NCBI GenBank assembly: GCA_030844625.1
Contig: JAUUNJ010000021.1
Location: 1 to 16,784, forward strand
Reading direction: 5' to 3'
DNA length: 16,784 nucleotides
DNA from: Roseburia sp.
GTDB lineage: Bacteria > Bacillota > Clostridia > Lachnospirales > Lachnospiraceae
A program made the translations under genes and the position numbers. Every line of letters begins with the position of its first letter. Position 1 is the first letter of the stretch. A model generated the notes under the pieces. The model had not been told where the DNA came from. It searched no databases and was given only the letters and a program-made list of their open reading frames with translations. Positions 1-7,340 of the stretch are shown here, one piece after another.

Positions 1-519
1 GCTGCTCAGTTGGATAAAAACATTTCTGCGATTTATCCAATTAAGTTAAAGAACATTAATGAATTGGATAATTACAAAAATCTGATATATTATGTGGAAG
101 AATCACCTTACTTTTTTAGGAGATTTGTTCTACCTTATACAGATAAACAAACGGATGAACTGAAAACAATAATTTCAGACAATAAAGGAAAAACAATAAG
201 AGATGTATTGAGTGATTTAGCAAATGATGAAGATGCATACTTCGATCTGGCTGAACACAAAAGTATTAATAGTGTTTATGAATTAGTAATAAGATTGTTT
301 TCCAAAATACCTTTTTTACAATATAATTTTAAAGCCGAACAAAAACCTATGTCTATTGAAAAAAGAATTGAAAATTCATTGGATGAAATTTTATTTAAAT
401 ACCATGACATTGTAGTAAATGAGAATAAAGACTTAGAAGCAATGATTTTAAAAGAAGATACAGAGTTAACGGATGCTGATTTAGAACGAAAAATAGATGA
501 ATTGGTAAGGGAGGTTTAG
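1..519 (+). CDS. C-terminal part of a small protein upstream of an ABC ATPase (possible ABC-3C/Lamassu middle component), 5'-partial
   Basis: The frame is open from the first base (codons for A-A-Q-L-D-K-N-I-S), so the gene starts off the left edge. The TTG at 10 has no ribosome binding site and is not a convincing start. The visible 172 residues are charged and mostly helical by eye, with no membrane segment, signal peptide or catalytic motif that I recognise, and they end in an acidic helix (DADLERKIDELVREV). The stop is only three bases before the ATPase start, and the ATPase ribosome binding site lies inside this gene, so the two are surely co-transcribed. A small acidic protein directly before a zinc-hook ABC ATPase fits the middle component of ABC-three-component (Lamassu, LmuC-like) defence systems. 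This role rests on context, not on sequence recognition. It could also be the tail of a larger effector. Confidence 0.6.
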   Translation, partial: AAQLDKNISAIYPIKLKNINELDNYKNLIYYVEESPYFFRRFVLPYTDKQTDELKTIISDNKGKTIRDVLSDLANDEDAYFDLAEHKSINSVYELVIRLFSKIPFLQYNFKAEQKPMSIEKRIENSLDEILFKYHDIVVNENKDLEAMILKEDTELTDADLERKIDELVREV

Positions 520-522
520 CAA

Positions 523-2925
523 ATGCAATGTAGAATAAAATCCCTAAGAGTAAATAATTTTAAATGTTTTGATGATTCAAAGTTTTATGAGTTTTCATTC
601 GATGAAGAGAAAAACCCTATAATTTTAACAGGACCTAATGGATTTGGAAAAACAACATTTTTTGATGCATTAGAATTGGTTTTCTCCAAAAATATTACTA
701 GATTTGAAACAAAGATAGAAAATAAAAATACTAACTTATTAAAAAATGTTTTACTAAATAAGGCTGAACAAGATGGATATATAGTGGTAACGCTTGTTAA
801 TAAGAATAAGGAATATATTACGTTAATGGCTAAAATAGATCATACAAAGAAGAAGGTAATATATAGTGATTCTATTAGTTTTGGAATTGAAGAACGGTAT
901 ATTGAAACACAAAGGTTAAATGATGTGTTAAATGAATATGATAATTGGAAAGATAATATAACTGATTTTGACAAAATAAAATATAACATGAATGAGTTTG
1001 GTGTTTATTATTATATATCTCAAGCAGAATCAGTTCATTTTTTAAAGAAAAACATGAGCGAAAGAAAAAGTACTTTAGATGCTTTACTTGAAGTGGGTAA
1101 TGCATCAATATGGAGTGATTTTGTTAAAGATGAGCTTATTGGGAAAACAAAATCGACCAAAGGGGTTTTAGTTAACGAAGAAATAGAGCGAGTAAATCGC
1201 ATAATAAAAGAAGATGGAAGCGCATTAAAGGCGTGTTATGAAAAAACACAAGACAATGAGAAGGTTGAATATGCCCCTATTCTTTTGTGTGATGAAATAC
1301 CATATTGGGATGTAGAGAAACTTGATGATTTTTCAGAGGACGAACTTGAACAGGGAATTAGTGAACTTGATAGATTATCATCATATGCAAAAGAATATGG
1401 TGATTATGAAAAATATGTTTGGAATAAGCGTCTGGAAGCTGCTATAAATCCATCGGTTATATCGGATATGTTGCTCTGTATACCATATATTTCACATAAT
1501 GGAAAATTTGAAATATCTAAAGTGAATCAGTTTTTAGAAGAACAAAATAGAATAATAGAGATATATAATAGAAGTGCCTTTTTCAGAACAGATGATTTTG
1601 ATGTATTAATATTCAAATGTTCCGATATGGAAAGATTAAAAGAAATCGATGAAGAACTGATAAACTTTGATATTCAGAATCTGAATAATCTATGTGAACA
1701 GATAAAATTAAATGGTCAAGCGATTTCTGATAGACAAAATATTATTATAGAATTAGAAAGGGCAAGAGAAAAATTACATAGCATAAATGAACAATATAAT
1801 AAAGATTCATCGGTATGTCCATATTGCAATCATCAGTATACCGATTTGAGTGAATTATCAAATGGATTCGATGATGTGAAGTTGCGTTTAGATAAAGAAA
1901 AAGGGAAAACTGTGTTGAAAAATACTGATTTGATAAATCAAGTTAAGGAAATAGTTGCAGAGTCAAAGCAAAAAGTCAATTCTTTAATAGAAAAATATGA
2001 TGATGTAAAGATAAATGATTTGTTAACAGTAATAAAAAAATTGAAGAATATAATTCATGATAAAAACGAGATGGATAAGATTGAATTAATATATTCTTTG
2101 ATTTTTGATAAACAAGAGTGGAAAGAATTGAATAATCAGGAACAAATTAGCGAGATTAGCCGTATTTGTTTGGATTTTCAAAAAACATATGAGAATGACC
2201 AGTTTTGTCAGCATTTAAAGGATTTTAATTATCCATCAATAAGTGAGATATATCCTGAAATTAATTGGGATATGCAGTCGAATTTAAAAGACAAAGAGAA
2301 GGTTGATAATAAAAAGAAATATATACAGATTCATATTAACCAAAAAAGAAATCAAAAAGCACAGACAATAAAACAACGCTTGAAGGAGACTTTAATACGT
2401 CTAGATAAGTTAGAAAGAATACGTGAAAAATTGAATTCATTAAGCAAAATATATGATAAATCAATTGAGCAGTATAAGAATCAGGTTTTAAAGAAATTAA
2501 GAGTTCCTCTACTGATTTATACAGCAAAAATATTGCAAGATTATCAAAATGGATTGGGAGTATTTATTAACAAAGATGAAATGAGATTTGTGTCCAATTG
2601 TGATGCTAAGCATGACATTTTAAATACATTTAGTTCCGGTCAGCTATCGGGTTTTGTATTAGCTTTTTTGTTTTCAATGAATAAGCAATATATTAAGGAA
2701 TCTGAAGATGATTTAGGTTTTATATTAATTGATGATCCTGTTCAGACAATGGATGATATTAATATTTCATCCATGATAGAGGTACTTCGTAATGATTTTT
2801 CCTCTAAACAAATTATTATGTCAACACATGAGATGGATAAAGAAAACTATATTTTGTATAAATTCTACAAGTATAATATAGTCGGTCAGTCTTTTAATGT
2901 AAAGGATAATTTGTATGGTTTATAA
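523..2925 (+). CDS. SMC/Rad50-like ABC ATPase with zinc hook (LmuB-like / ABC-3C ATPase)
   Basis: An 800-residue AAA/ABC ATPase of the Rad50/SMC type. The N-terminal lobe (IKSLRVNNFKCF) leads into Walker A GPNGFGKTT at residues 37-45. A Q-loop candidate is Q167. The middle is charged and coiled-coil-like, with a CPYC zinc hook at C432/C435. The C-terminal lobe has a degenerate ABC signature SSGQ (704-707), Walker B ILIDDPVQTMDD with D737/D738, and an H-loop in STHE (H769). The start has GGGAGG nine bases upstream. Proteins of this plan dimerise through the hook and bind DNA. The IDDP-Q-MDD-N form of Walker B is common in ABC-three-component and Lamassu defence ATPases, where the ATPase senses foreign or recombining DNA and releases an effector. 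All ATPase motifs are intact. It is last in its operon. Other standalone DNA-repair ATPases of this class cannot be excluded. Confidence 0.88.
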   Translation: MQCRIKSLRVNNFKCFDDSKFYEFSFDEEKNPIILTGPNGFGKTTFFDALELVFSKNITRFETKIENKNTNLLKNVLLNKAEQDGYIVVTLVNKNKEYITLMAKIDHTKKKVIYSDSISFGIEERYIETQRLNDVLNEYDNWKDNITDFDKIKYNMNEFGVYYYISQAESVHFLKKNMSERKSTLDALLEVGNASIWSDFVKDELIGKTKSTKGVLVNEEIERVNRIIKEDGSALKACYEKTQDNEKVEYAPILLCDEIPYWDVEKLDDFSEDELEQGISELDRLSSYAKEYGDYEKYVWNKRLEAAINPSVISDMLLCIPYISHNGKFEISKVNQFLEEQNRIIEIYNRSAFFRTDDFDVLIFKCSDMERLKEIDEELINFDIQNLNNLCEQIKLNGQAISDRQNIIIELERAREKLHSINEQYNKDSSVCPYCNHQYTDLSELSNGFDDVKLRLDKEKGKTVLKNTDLINQVKEIVAESKQKVNSLIEKYDDVKINDLLTVIKKLKNIIHDKNEMDKIELIYSLIFDKQEWKELNNQEQISEISRICLDFQKTYENDQFCQHLKDFNYPSISEIYPEINWDMQSNLKDKEKVDNKKKYIQIHINQKRNQKAQTIKQRLKETLIRLDKLERIREKLNSLSKIYDKSIEQYKNQVLKKLRVPLLIYTAKILQDYQNGLGVFINKDEMRFVSNCDAKHDILNTFSSGQLSGFVLAFLFSMNKQYIKESEDDLGFILIDDPVQTMDDINISSMIEVLRNDFSSKQIIMSTHEMDKENYILYKFYKYNIVGQSFNVKDNLYGL

Positions 2926-3281
2926 AAATGGTGCCGGAAATTTAGTGAACAAGTTTTTTATGGACACCAATTCTTATTCACAGAATTAGCTTGTGCTCGT
3001 ATTATTTCGATAAGAGATAGTGCGATAAAATTACAGTACTTTGATTGCAATATTATCAATAAACCTTTGAGAGTTGGGTAACGCATGAAGATTTTCCCCT
3101 GTTTTTTATGAAAGAAAAAGAAGGGTATTTTCAAAAAATGTAGCATGGACTCCCTTCCTGCATTGGTAGCAGTAAGTAAATTGTATTTTCATAACAATTG
3201 TCCATCTATAGTCAAGAAAGGGAAACTATGGAAAGGCATGGGTAGTCCTACATAGCTTAAATTATGCAACAAACAAAACAT

Positions 3282-3305
3282 AAAACCCCTTATTTTAGGG
3301 ATTTT
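3282..3305 (+). terminator. Weak terminator-like hairpin downstream of the ATPase operon
   Basis: AAAA-C-CCCT, loop TATTTT, AGGG-A-TTTT forms an eight-pair stem with one mismatch, and the 3' arm supplies the T run. It lies about 360 bases after the ATPase stop. It is a weak structure and the assignment is tentative. Confidence 0.3.
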
Positions 3306-3352
3306 CCATCTATCAAAGAGATAACATCAGACTATTAACTTATAATTATATA

Positions 3353-3382
3353 AGGATGGCGGACTAATAATAGTGCCATCCT
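3353..3382 (-). terminator. Hairpin just after the DUF6061-like gene
   Basis: A perfect eight-base stem (AGGATGGC 3353-3360 with GCCATCCT 3375-3382) has a smaller ACTA/TAGT stem inside the loop. It starts eight bases after the stop of the minus-strand gene and is followed on that strand by TTATATAATT. It is a plausible intrinsic terminator although the T run is interrupted. Confidence 0.5.
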
Positions 3383-3389
3383 ATATAGA

Positions 3390-3632
3390 TTAATTAAAAG
3401 TATTCATTGCTTCTACATACCCCTGCAGCCCATCAGGCTGCAAAGCAAAGTAAATATAATTAAATGGTTCTTCCCTTGCAAGCTGATGGAGATAAGCAAT
3501 ATCCAACGAATCGTCAAAAAACACATTGTTATTTAATCGTGTGCAGCTGAATATGATTTTAAGTTTCTCTCCAACATAGACTTCAATAGAATCTGTTTCT
3601 GGATTGTAAATTGCAAAATAGATATTATTCAT
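3390..3632 (-). CDS. Small DUF6061-like hypothetical protein
   Basis: An 80-residue protein starting MNNIYFAIYNPETDSIEV. The ATG at 3632-3630 is chosen because AAAGGA lies six bases upstream on the minus strand. The longer in-frame starts have no ribosome binding site. The layout is an N-terminal beta hairpin with N-x-E-T-x-x-I-E-V, then a LDIAYLHQLAREEP helix and a C-terminal L-x-G-x-V-E-A motif. It resembles, from memory, DUF6061 proteins that are frequent on Lachnospiraceae mobile elements and have no known function. It is a lone gene, transcribed against the ATPase operon, with its own terminator hairpin. No signal peptide or membrane segment is visible. Confidence 0.55.
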   Translation of the reverse strand: MNNIYFAIYNPETDSIEVYVGEKLKIIFSCTRLNNNVFFDDSLDIAYLHQLAREEPFNYIYFALQPDGLQGYVEAMNTFN

Positions 3633-3878
3633 GTATAATCCTTTCATAAATATGGTTGAAAAATCAACGTTGTTAATGGTGACATTATTGGAGGTAAAAA
3701 CCATGTCCGTGCACTTAAAATGCACTTAATAATTTTTTGAAATATAAATACATAGTACAAAACGTGATAATTTAAAGCATAAAATCGGACTAAAAACACT
3801 ATAAATACCATAGTATGTAATATTGATTGTAAGGTTGCTACGATTATTGAATAAGATGGTATAAACCTAGTATTTATG

Positions 3879-3909
3879 GGCATTCCCGAAGATTTCGGGA
3901 ATGCCTTTT
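3879..3909 (+). terminator. Strong orphan intrinsic terminator
   Basis: A perfect 12-base stem (GGCATTCCCGAA with TTCGGGAATGCC, three-base loop GAT) is followed by TTTT. It is the strongest terminator in the window, but no plus-strand gene ends within about 950 bases upstream. The gene it served has probably been lost. It would insulate the downstream array from read-through. Confidence 0.75.
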
Positions 3910-3916
3910 CTACATT

Positions 3917-4012
3917 ATGGCGAGGGAGAAGATGAGAGAATGGCATCAAAATGGCGTCACAAGAGGAAATGTGTGGTTTTATTCCTGGGGAAATGGCATA
4001 ATATTAGAGTAA
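3917..4012 (+). pseudogene. Short coding fragment carrying the QNGVTRGN repeat (copy A)
   Basis: A 31-codon open frame whose core reads QNGVTRGNVWFYSWGNGII at 3947-4003. Copy B at 12303-12359 has 17 of the same 19 residues. Six of eight base differences between the copies are synonymous third-position changes, and the other two give V/M and F/L. That pattern shows protein-coding selection in this frame. I do not recognise the parent family. The ATG at 3917 has no ribosome binding site. The ATG at 3932 has GAGGGAG but with only three bases between. It is either the C-terminal remnant of a lost gene or a very small tryptophan-rich peptide. Confidence 0.5.
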
Positions 4013-4154
4013 GATTTGGTTGATAAATTGAAAGTTGACGTGGAGCAAGTTTGTTTATAAGTGAGAATGAGGTTGTAATAATTCGCTAAGGATTATACAA
4101 TATCTATGATAATATCGAAAGGAAAAGCAGTGTATGAGAGTAAGATATGTTATG

Positions 4155-4202
4155 GCTCAGTAATCTGAGCTTAAAATAAAAAAGAATAGTTAAGCTCAGA
4201 TG
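4155..4202 (+). promoter_or_regulatory. Two mutually exclusive hairpins upstream of the CD3324-family gene
   Basis: GCTCAG-TAAT-CTGAGC (4155-4170) can form a six-pair hairpin. ATCTGAGCTTAA (4163-4174) is also a perfect 12-base inverted repeat of TTAAGCTCAGAT (4191-4202). The two share CTGAGC, so they cannot form together. The second ends 15 bases before the AGGAGGG ribosome binding site. It could be an RNA switch or a dimeric-regulator operator, and this is inferred from symmetry alone. Confidence 0.4.
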
Positions 4203-4228
4203 AATCCCATACTAACAGGAGGGTTACA

Positions 4229-4510
4229 ATGAGCTATGTTAGAGCAGAGGATATTCTGCCTAAAGAATTGATAGAAACTATTCAGCAATATGTGAGCGGA
4301 AAAAGTATATACATTCCCTGTAAAGAGAAAAAAATTTGGGGAAGCCAGACCAAGACAAAGCAGTATTATGAAATACGAAACCATGAAATATGCAAGAAAC
4401 ATAAAAAAGGTATTTCTATAAAAAAACTTGCTAACGAGTATTCCTTATCAGAAAAAAGCATACAAAGAATCATAAGAACTACTAGCATTATGGATGAAAT
4501 TGCCCTATGA
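4229..4510 (+). CDS. CD3324-family HTH protein
   Basis: A 93-residue protein that matches the CD3324 family in length and pattern: an N-terminal A-x-D-I-L-P-K-E-L-I-x-x-I-Q-x-Y-V-x-G segment, a Y-I-P motif, then K-x-W-G and a C-terminal helix-turn-helix with the spacing K-K-G-I-S-I-K-K-L-A-N-E-Y-S-L-S-x-x-S-I-Q-R-I-I. The start has AGGAGGG five bases upstream. Members are presumed small DNA-binding regulators, and no target is known. It overlaps the next gene by four bases (ATGA), so the two are translationally coupled. A second member starts at 6050. The inverted repeats just upstream could be its own operator, which is an inference. Confidence 0.75.
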   Translation: MSYVRAEDILPKELIETIQQYVSGKSIYIPCKEKKIWGSQTKTKQYYEIRNHEICKKHKKGISIKKLANEYSLSEKSIQRIIRTTSIMDEIAL

Positions 4511-4803
4511 AAGTAGCTTGCCGAAAGGTGTATCATCGCTGTGGGGGATGCGGAAAAAAGCAGGAGTTTATAAATTTAGGGAAATTCAGAGTGAATGCAA
4601 ACGGAAACAAAGCAGATGTATGGCTTATATACAGATGTAAAAAATGCAAACATTCATGGAATTTAGCAATTTATGAAAGGATAAAGATATCAAAGATTGC
4701 ACCCATAGAGTATGAATCATTTATGGAAAATGATTTTGATTTTGCTGCCAGATATGGAAATGATATAGATTTTTTGACAAGAAACAATGCTGAATTTAGA
4801 TAG
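4507..4803 (+). CDS. DUF1062-family zinc-ribbon protein, probably C-terminally truncated
   Basis: A 98-residue product with a treble-cysteine layout: C12-x2-C15 and C44-x2-C47 frame a beta-rich block (FRVNANGN-x3-DVWLIYRC), then a Y-E-R-I-K segment. This is the DUF1062 pattern as I remember it. Full-length members continue well beyond this point with a second domain, whereas here the frame stops shortly after T-R-N-N-A-E. The stop is therefore likely a truncation or frameshift. It is coupled to the upstream CD3324 gene by an ATGA overlap and shares its ribosome traffic. Function unknown. The cysteines suggest Zn binding. Confidence 0.65.
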   Translation: MKVACRKVYHRCGGCGKKQEFINLGKFRVNANGNKADVWLIYRCKKCKHSWNLAIYERIKISKIAPIEYESFMENDFDFAARYGNDIDFLTRNNAEFR

Positions 4804-4811
4804 GATGTAAA

Positions 4812-4831
4812 CCGAATAGTCAGTTATTCGG
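4812..4831 (+). terminator. Small hairpin between DUF1062 and GNAT genes
   Basis: CCGAATA and TATTCGG form a seven-pair stem with a six-base loop, eight bases after the DUF1062 stop, followed by CTTATTGTT. It is a weak terminator or processing hairpin. Confidence 0.35.
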
Positions 4832-4858
4832 CTTATTGTTACATTGCAGAGGTAAACG

Positions 4859-5314
4859 ATGGAAGAATATAGATATATTAAGTTAACAGAGGAACCTGTA
4901 CTCAAAGATGAAGCCGCTTCCTGGTTTCATCATAAATGGGGTGTGCCGAAAGAAGCATACTTAGAGTGTATGGAAGCATACTTAAATAACGAGACGGAGT
5001 ACGGATGGTATTTATGCCTTGATGGTGAGAAGATTATTGCAGGAATGGGAGTGATAGAAAATGATTTCCATAATAGAAAGGATCTTACGCCTAATGTGTG
5101 TGCTGTATATACCGAAGCCGAATATCGGTGCAAAGGCATTGCAGGAAAATTATTAAATATGGTTGTGGCTGATATGAAAGAAAAGGGAATATCACCGATT
5201 TATTTAGTTACGGATTATGTAGGATTTTATGAACGTTATGGATGGAAATTTTTATGCATGGTACAGGGAGATGGTGAATCTGATATGACAAGGATGTATA
5301 TTCATAGAAGTTGA
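4859..5314 (+). CDS. GNAT-family N-acetyltransferase
   Basis: A 151-residue single-domain GNAT, transferring acetyl from acetyl-CoA to an unknown amine. Motif A is visible as V-Y-T-E-A-E-Y-R-C-K-G-I-A-G-K-L (R90-x-x-G93-x-A95 makes the pyrophosphate loop), and motif B as F-Y-E-R-Y-G-W (123-129). The N-terminal part (SWFHHKWGVPKEAYLECM) is typical of small clostridial GNATs annotated only as acetyltransferase. Length and motifs look complete. AGAGG precedes the ATG by about seven bases. It stands between the truncated DUF1062 gene and a second GNAT with a 46-base gap to the latter's chosen start, so they may be in one transcript. The substrate cannot be read from the sequence. Confidence 0.85.
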   Translation: MEEYRYIKLTEEPVLKDEAASWFHHKWGVPKEAYLECMEAYLNNETEYGWYLCLDGEKIIAGMGVIENDFHNRKDLTPNVCAVYTEAEYRCKGIAGKLLNMVVADMKEKGISPIYLVTDYVGFYERYGWKFLCMVQGDGESDMTRMYIHRS

Positions 5315-5360
5315 AAAGGATATAGAGAAATTAGTGTATCCCGAGTTAATGGAGGTGTTT

Positions 5361-5849
5361 ATGATTGAATTAAAACAGATTAACCATGATAATTGGATAG
5401 AATGTATAGAACTTGAAGTTAAAGAAGAGCAACGTCAATTTGTGAATCCAAATATATTTAGTTTGGCAGAGGCATATGTTCATTCCGATGCAAATAAAAG
5501 GGAAGCAGAAGAATATTATAGATGTATTCCATTTGCAATTTATAATGACGATAAGATGATAGGTTTTACTATGATAACTTACGAAAAAGAATACGATTTT
5601 GATAATAGACCTGCTTATGAAATATATAGACTAATGATTGTTAAGGAGTATCAAGGAAAGGGATTAGGTAAAGAAGTCCTAAAGTTAATATTAAATTATA
5701 TAAAGACATTTCCTTATGGAGAAGTGGAAAGTGTTTATGCTTCATGGCATCCAGACAACAAAGCCTCTGAAAAAGTATGTTTAACAAACGGCTTTGTAAT
5801 TGTTGGAAAAGATGAAGACGGAGCAGTTATATCAAGAGTAAGTATTTAG
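5361..5849 (+). CDS. GNAT-family N-acetyltransferase, BltD/diamine-acetyltransferase-like
   Basis: A 162-residue protein. The ATG at 5361 is preferred over one at 5334 because GGAGG lies six bases before it. It contains N-W-x-E-C-I-E-L-E-V near residue 11, I-G-F-T-M-I at 67-72, motif A Y-R-L-M-I-V-K-E-Y-Q-G-K-G-L-G-K (Q98-G-K-G-L-G103) and motif B W-H-P-D-N-K-A-S-E-K-V-C-L-T-N-G-F. The order and lengths resemble BltD/PaiA-like spermidine or diamine N-acetyltransferases, which acetylate polyamines. The exact substrate is inferred from family resemblance and is uncertain. It appears intact. The 200 bases that follow carry no recognisable gene. Confidence 0.82.
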   Translation: MIELKQINHDNWIECIELEVKEEQRQFVNPNIFSLAEAYVHSDANKREAEEYYRCIPFAIYNDDKMIGFTMITYEKEYDFDNRPAYEIYRLMIVKEYQGKGLGKEVLKLILNYIKTFPYGEVESVYASWHPDNKASEKVCLTNGFVIVGKDEDGAVISRVSI

Positions 5850-6049
5850 AATAAGTCGATGCTATTGATTGGATTAAAGAATGAGAAAATACTAAAATTT
5901 TATAGAAATGCAAGATATATAATAGTGCGAATAAAACAGGGTTTATTCAATGGCTATAAATTAATACAGGATAAGGTATGGAGAGAGTTGTGTATTTGTG
6001 AAGTAACCAGAGTAACCGATGGTATCATGTGATAAAGGAGATTTTTCAA

Positions 6050-6550
6050 ATGAATTATTTAAATGCAAAAGATGTGCTTTCTGAGGAACTTCTAAAAGAA
6101 ATACAAAAGTATGCAGATGGAACATTGCTTTATGCTCCAAAGATTGAAGGCAAAGAAAAATCATGGGGAGAATTATCAGGACAAAAACTTTATTATAGAA
6201 AAAGAAATAGAATGATTATGAATAAGTTCAGATATGGAATTTCAATCAATCAACTAGCCAAAGAATATCATTTATCAATAGAGACGATTAAGAAGATTGT
6301 ATACTCCAAAAAGAATTTTGGGGAACTTATTTTTTATCCAAATATAAATTCTGCAAAGGAATACAGTAAGGAGTTCTTTTTAGAAGAATGGATTCATACA
6401 TATCTCTTGTTTGAAAGAAAAAATAAAGTATTCTCGGATGGATTACACAAAGCGAATAGATTTTATTTGGGACCATTGGCAATGCCATTGGAAGTGTTGG
6501 GTGTAGTGTTTACGAAGATACTCATGAAATCGGAATTACTTATTGTATAG
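6050..6550 (+). CDS. CD3324-family HTH protein with foreign C-terminal extension (chimera)
   Basis: The ATG at 6050 has AAAGGAG nine bases upstream. Residues 1-90 form a complete CD3324-family protein (N-A-K-D-V-L-S-E-E-L-L, K-S-W-G-E-L-S-G, and the HTH I-S-I-N-Q-L-A-K-E-Y-H-L-S). It is a paralogue of the gene at 4229. Such proteins normally end near here, but this frame runs on to 166 residues. Residues 106-150 (E-E-W-I-H-T-Y-L-L-F-E-R-K-N-K and F-Y-L-G-P-L-A-M-P-L) resemble the start of another protein, possibly ParB-like by memory. The last 16 residues are read out of frame across a GNAT fragment. The stop of the original gene was thus lost by a rearrangement. The HTH part may still work. 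The tail is probably junk. Confidence 0.65.
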   Translation: MNYLNAKDVLSEELLKEIQKYADGTLLYAPKIEGKEKSWGELSGQKLYYRKRNRMIMNKFRYGISINQLAKEYHLSIETIKKIVYSKKNFGELIFYPNINSAKEYSKEFFLEEWIHTYLLFERKNKVFSDGLHKANRFYLGPLAMPLEVLGVVFTKILMKSELLIV

Positions 6551-6753
6551 GGAGTAAATATAGAGGAAAAGGTTTTGCAAAAGAAGCTGCAAGCGCATAT
6601 ACAAAATACTTTTTTGAGCATTATCCGAATATTAATCGAATGATTGCGACAATCAGGCAGGATAACATTATTTCTAACAGTGTCATTAGGTCAGTGGGTT
6701 ATGAATTGGAAATGATGAAGATGTATAAAGATATAAATGATGAGGAAGAAGCT
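6469..6753 (+). pseudogene. C-terminal half of a GNAT acetyltransferase
   Basis: In a different frame from the chimera above, codons from 6469 read I-G-N-A-I-G-S-V-G-C-S-V-Y-E-D-T-H-E-I-G-I-T-Y-C-I-G-, then Y-R-G-K-G-F-A-K-E-A (motif A) and D-N-I-I-S-N-S-V-I-R-S-V-G-Y (motif B). This is the acetyl-CoA-binding half of a GNAT. The N-terminal half is missing, and an in-frame TAG at 6457 shows that nothing upstream can supply it. There is no stop at the usual GNAT end. The frame passes straight into the Nudix gene. Confidence 0.75.
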
Positions 6754-7263
6754 ATGTATAACTTTTATGTTTATGATAATAAGAAAGCCAAAGATTTAAC
6801 AGTTCCTGTTGGTGAGGGTATTTTGAATGTACGTGTTGGAGCAATTATCGCAAAAGAGGGGAAATTGCTTATGGTAGGAAATGAACGGTCCGATTATTAT
6901 TACTCCGTAGGAGGAAGAATTAAGTTTGGTGAGAGTGCTGAGGAAGCTGTAATCAGAGAGGTAGAGGAAGAAACAGGTGTAAGAATGGAAATTGACAGGC
7001 TCGGATTTGTGCATGAAAATTTTTTTGTGGGAGATGCAGAGACTAATAGAGGGAAAGAAATATATGAGATATCATTTTTCTTTTATATGAAGGTGCCTGA
7101 TGGATTTGAACCGATATGCAATAGCTTTACAGAAGATGAACAAAAAGAAAATCTTTACTGGATAGATGTGAATACAGAAAAGAAATATTATCCGGAATTT
7201 TTGAGACAACATTGGGGAAAAGAAGAATGGGGTATAAAGCATATTGTGACAAGGGACTTTTAG
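6754..7263 (+). CDS. Nudix hydrolase
   Basis: A 169-residue Nudix enzyme, hydrolysing nucleoside diphosphates linked to a further group. The Nudix box is perfect: G54-x5-E60-x7-R68-E69-V-E-E-E-T-G75-V. It follows Y-Y-Y-S-V-G-G, with the N-terminal strand V-R-V-G-A-I-I and a downstream H-E-N-F-F typical of this clostridial Nudix type. The ATG at 6754 is preceded by AGGAAG, but the frame is open upstream into the GNAT remnant, and a longer product starting at 6640 is possible. The natural N-terminus probably began near D-L-T-V-P-V (residue 14 here), so the first residues are borrowed from the GNAT. The substrate is unknown. Its C-terminus overlaps a second frame that leads into the next Nudix gene. 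Confidence 0.82.
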   Translation: MYNFYVYDNKKAKDLTVPVGEGILNVRVGAIIAKEGKLLMVGNERSDYYYSVGGRIKFGESAEEAVIREVEEETGVRMEIDRLGFVHENFFVGDAETNRGKEIYEISFFFYMKVPDGFEPICNSFTEDEQKENLYWIDVNTEKKYYPEFLRQHWGKEEWGIKHIVTRDF

Positions 7264-7340
7264 TAGAATTCGAATATCCGAAAAGTAAGTTGAACGATGG
7301 AGAGAGGACTGGTAGGAAAGATAAGTTAGAAAGGATACAA

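Larger units (their letters stand above)
2926..3389. other. Gene-poor spacer after the ATPase operon
   Basis: There is no convincing gene here. Directly after the ATPase stop the same frame stays open for about 50 codons (to a TAA at 3081) without a start codon or recognisable similarity, so it may be decayed coding sequence or chance. Two hairpins near the right end are listed separately. An imperfect 13-bp inverted repeat (CATGGACTCCCTT near 3143, partner near 3219; ten of thirteen match) may be a small structured element. I cannot assign it. Confidence 0.5.
3633..4228. other. Intergenic region between the minus-strand small gene and the first enzyme array
   Basis: Holds a 25-codon open frame at 3652-3729 whose end resembles the N-terminus of an Opp/Dpp-type ATPase, a strong terminator at 3879-3905, the coding-like repeat at 3917-4012, and overlapping inverted repeats at 4155-4202. 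No full gene is visible. Confidence 0.5.

Noticed and set aside
2958..3146. A 62-residue minus-strand open frame after the ATPase
   Set aside because: No ribosome binding site, no recognisable motif, and the region shows no coding pattern that I can support on either strand.
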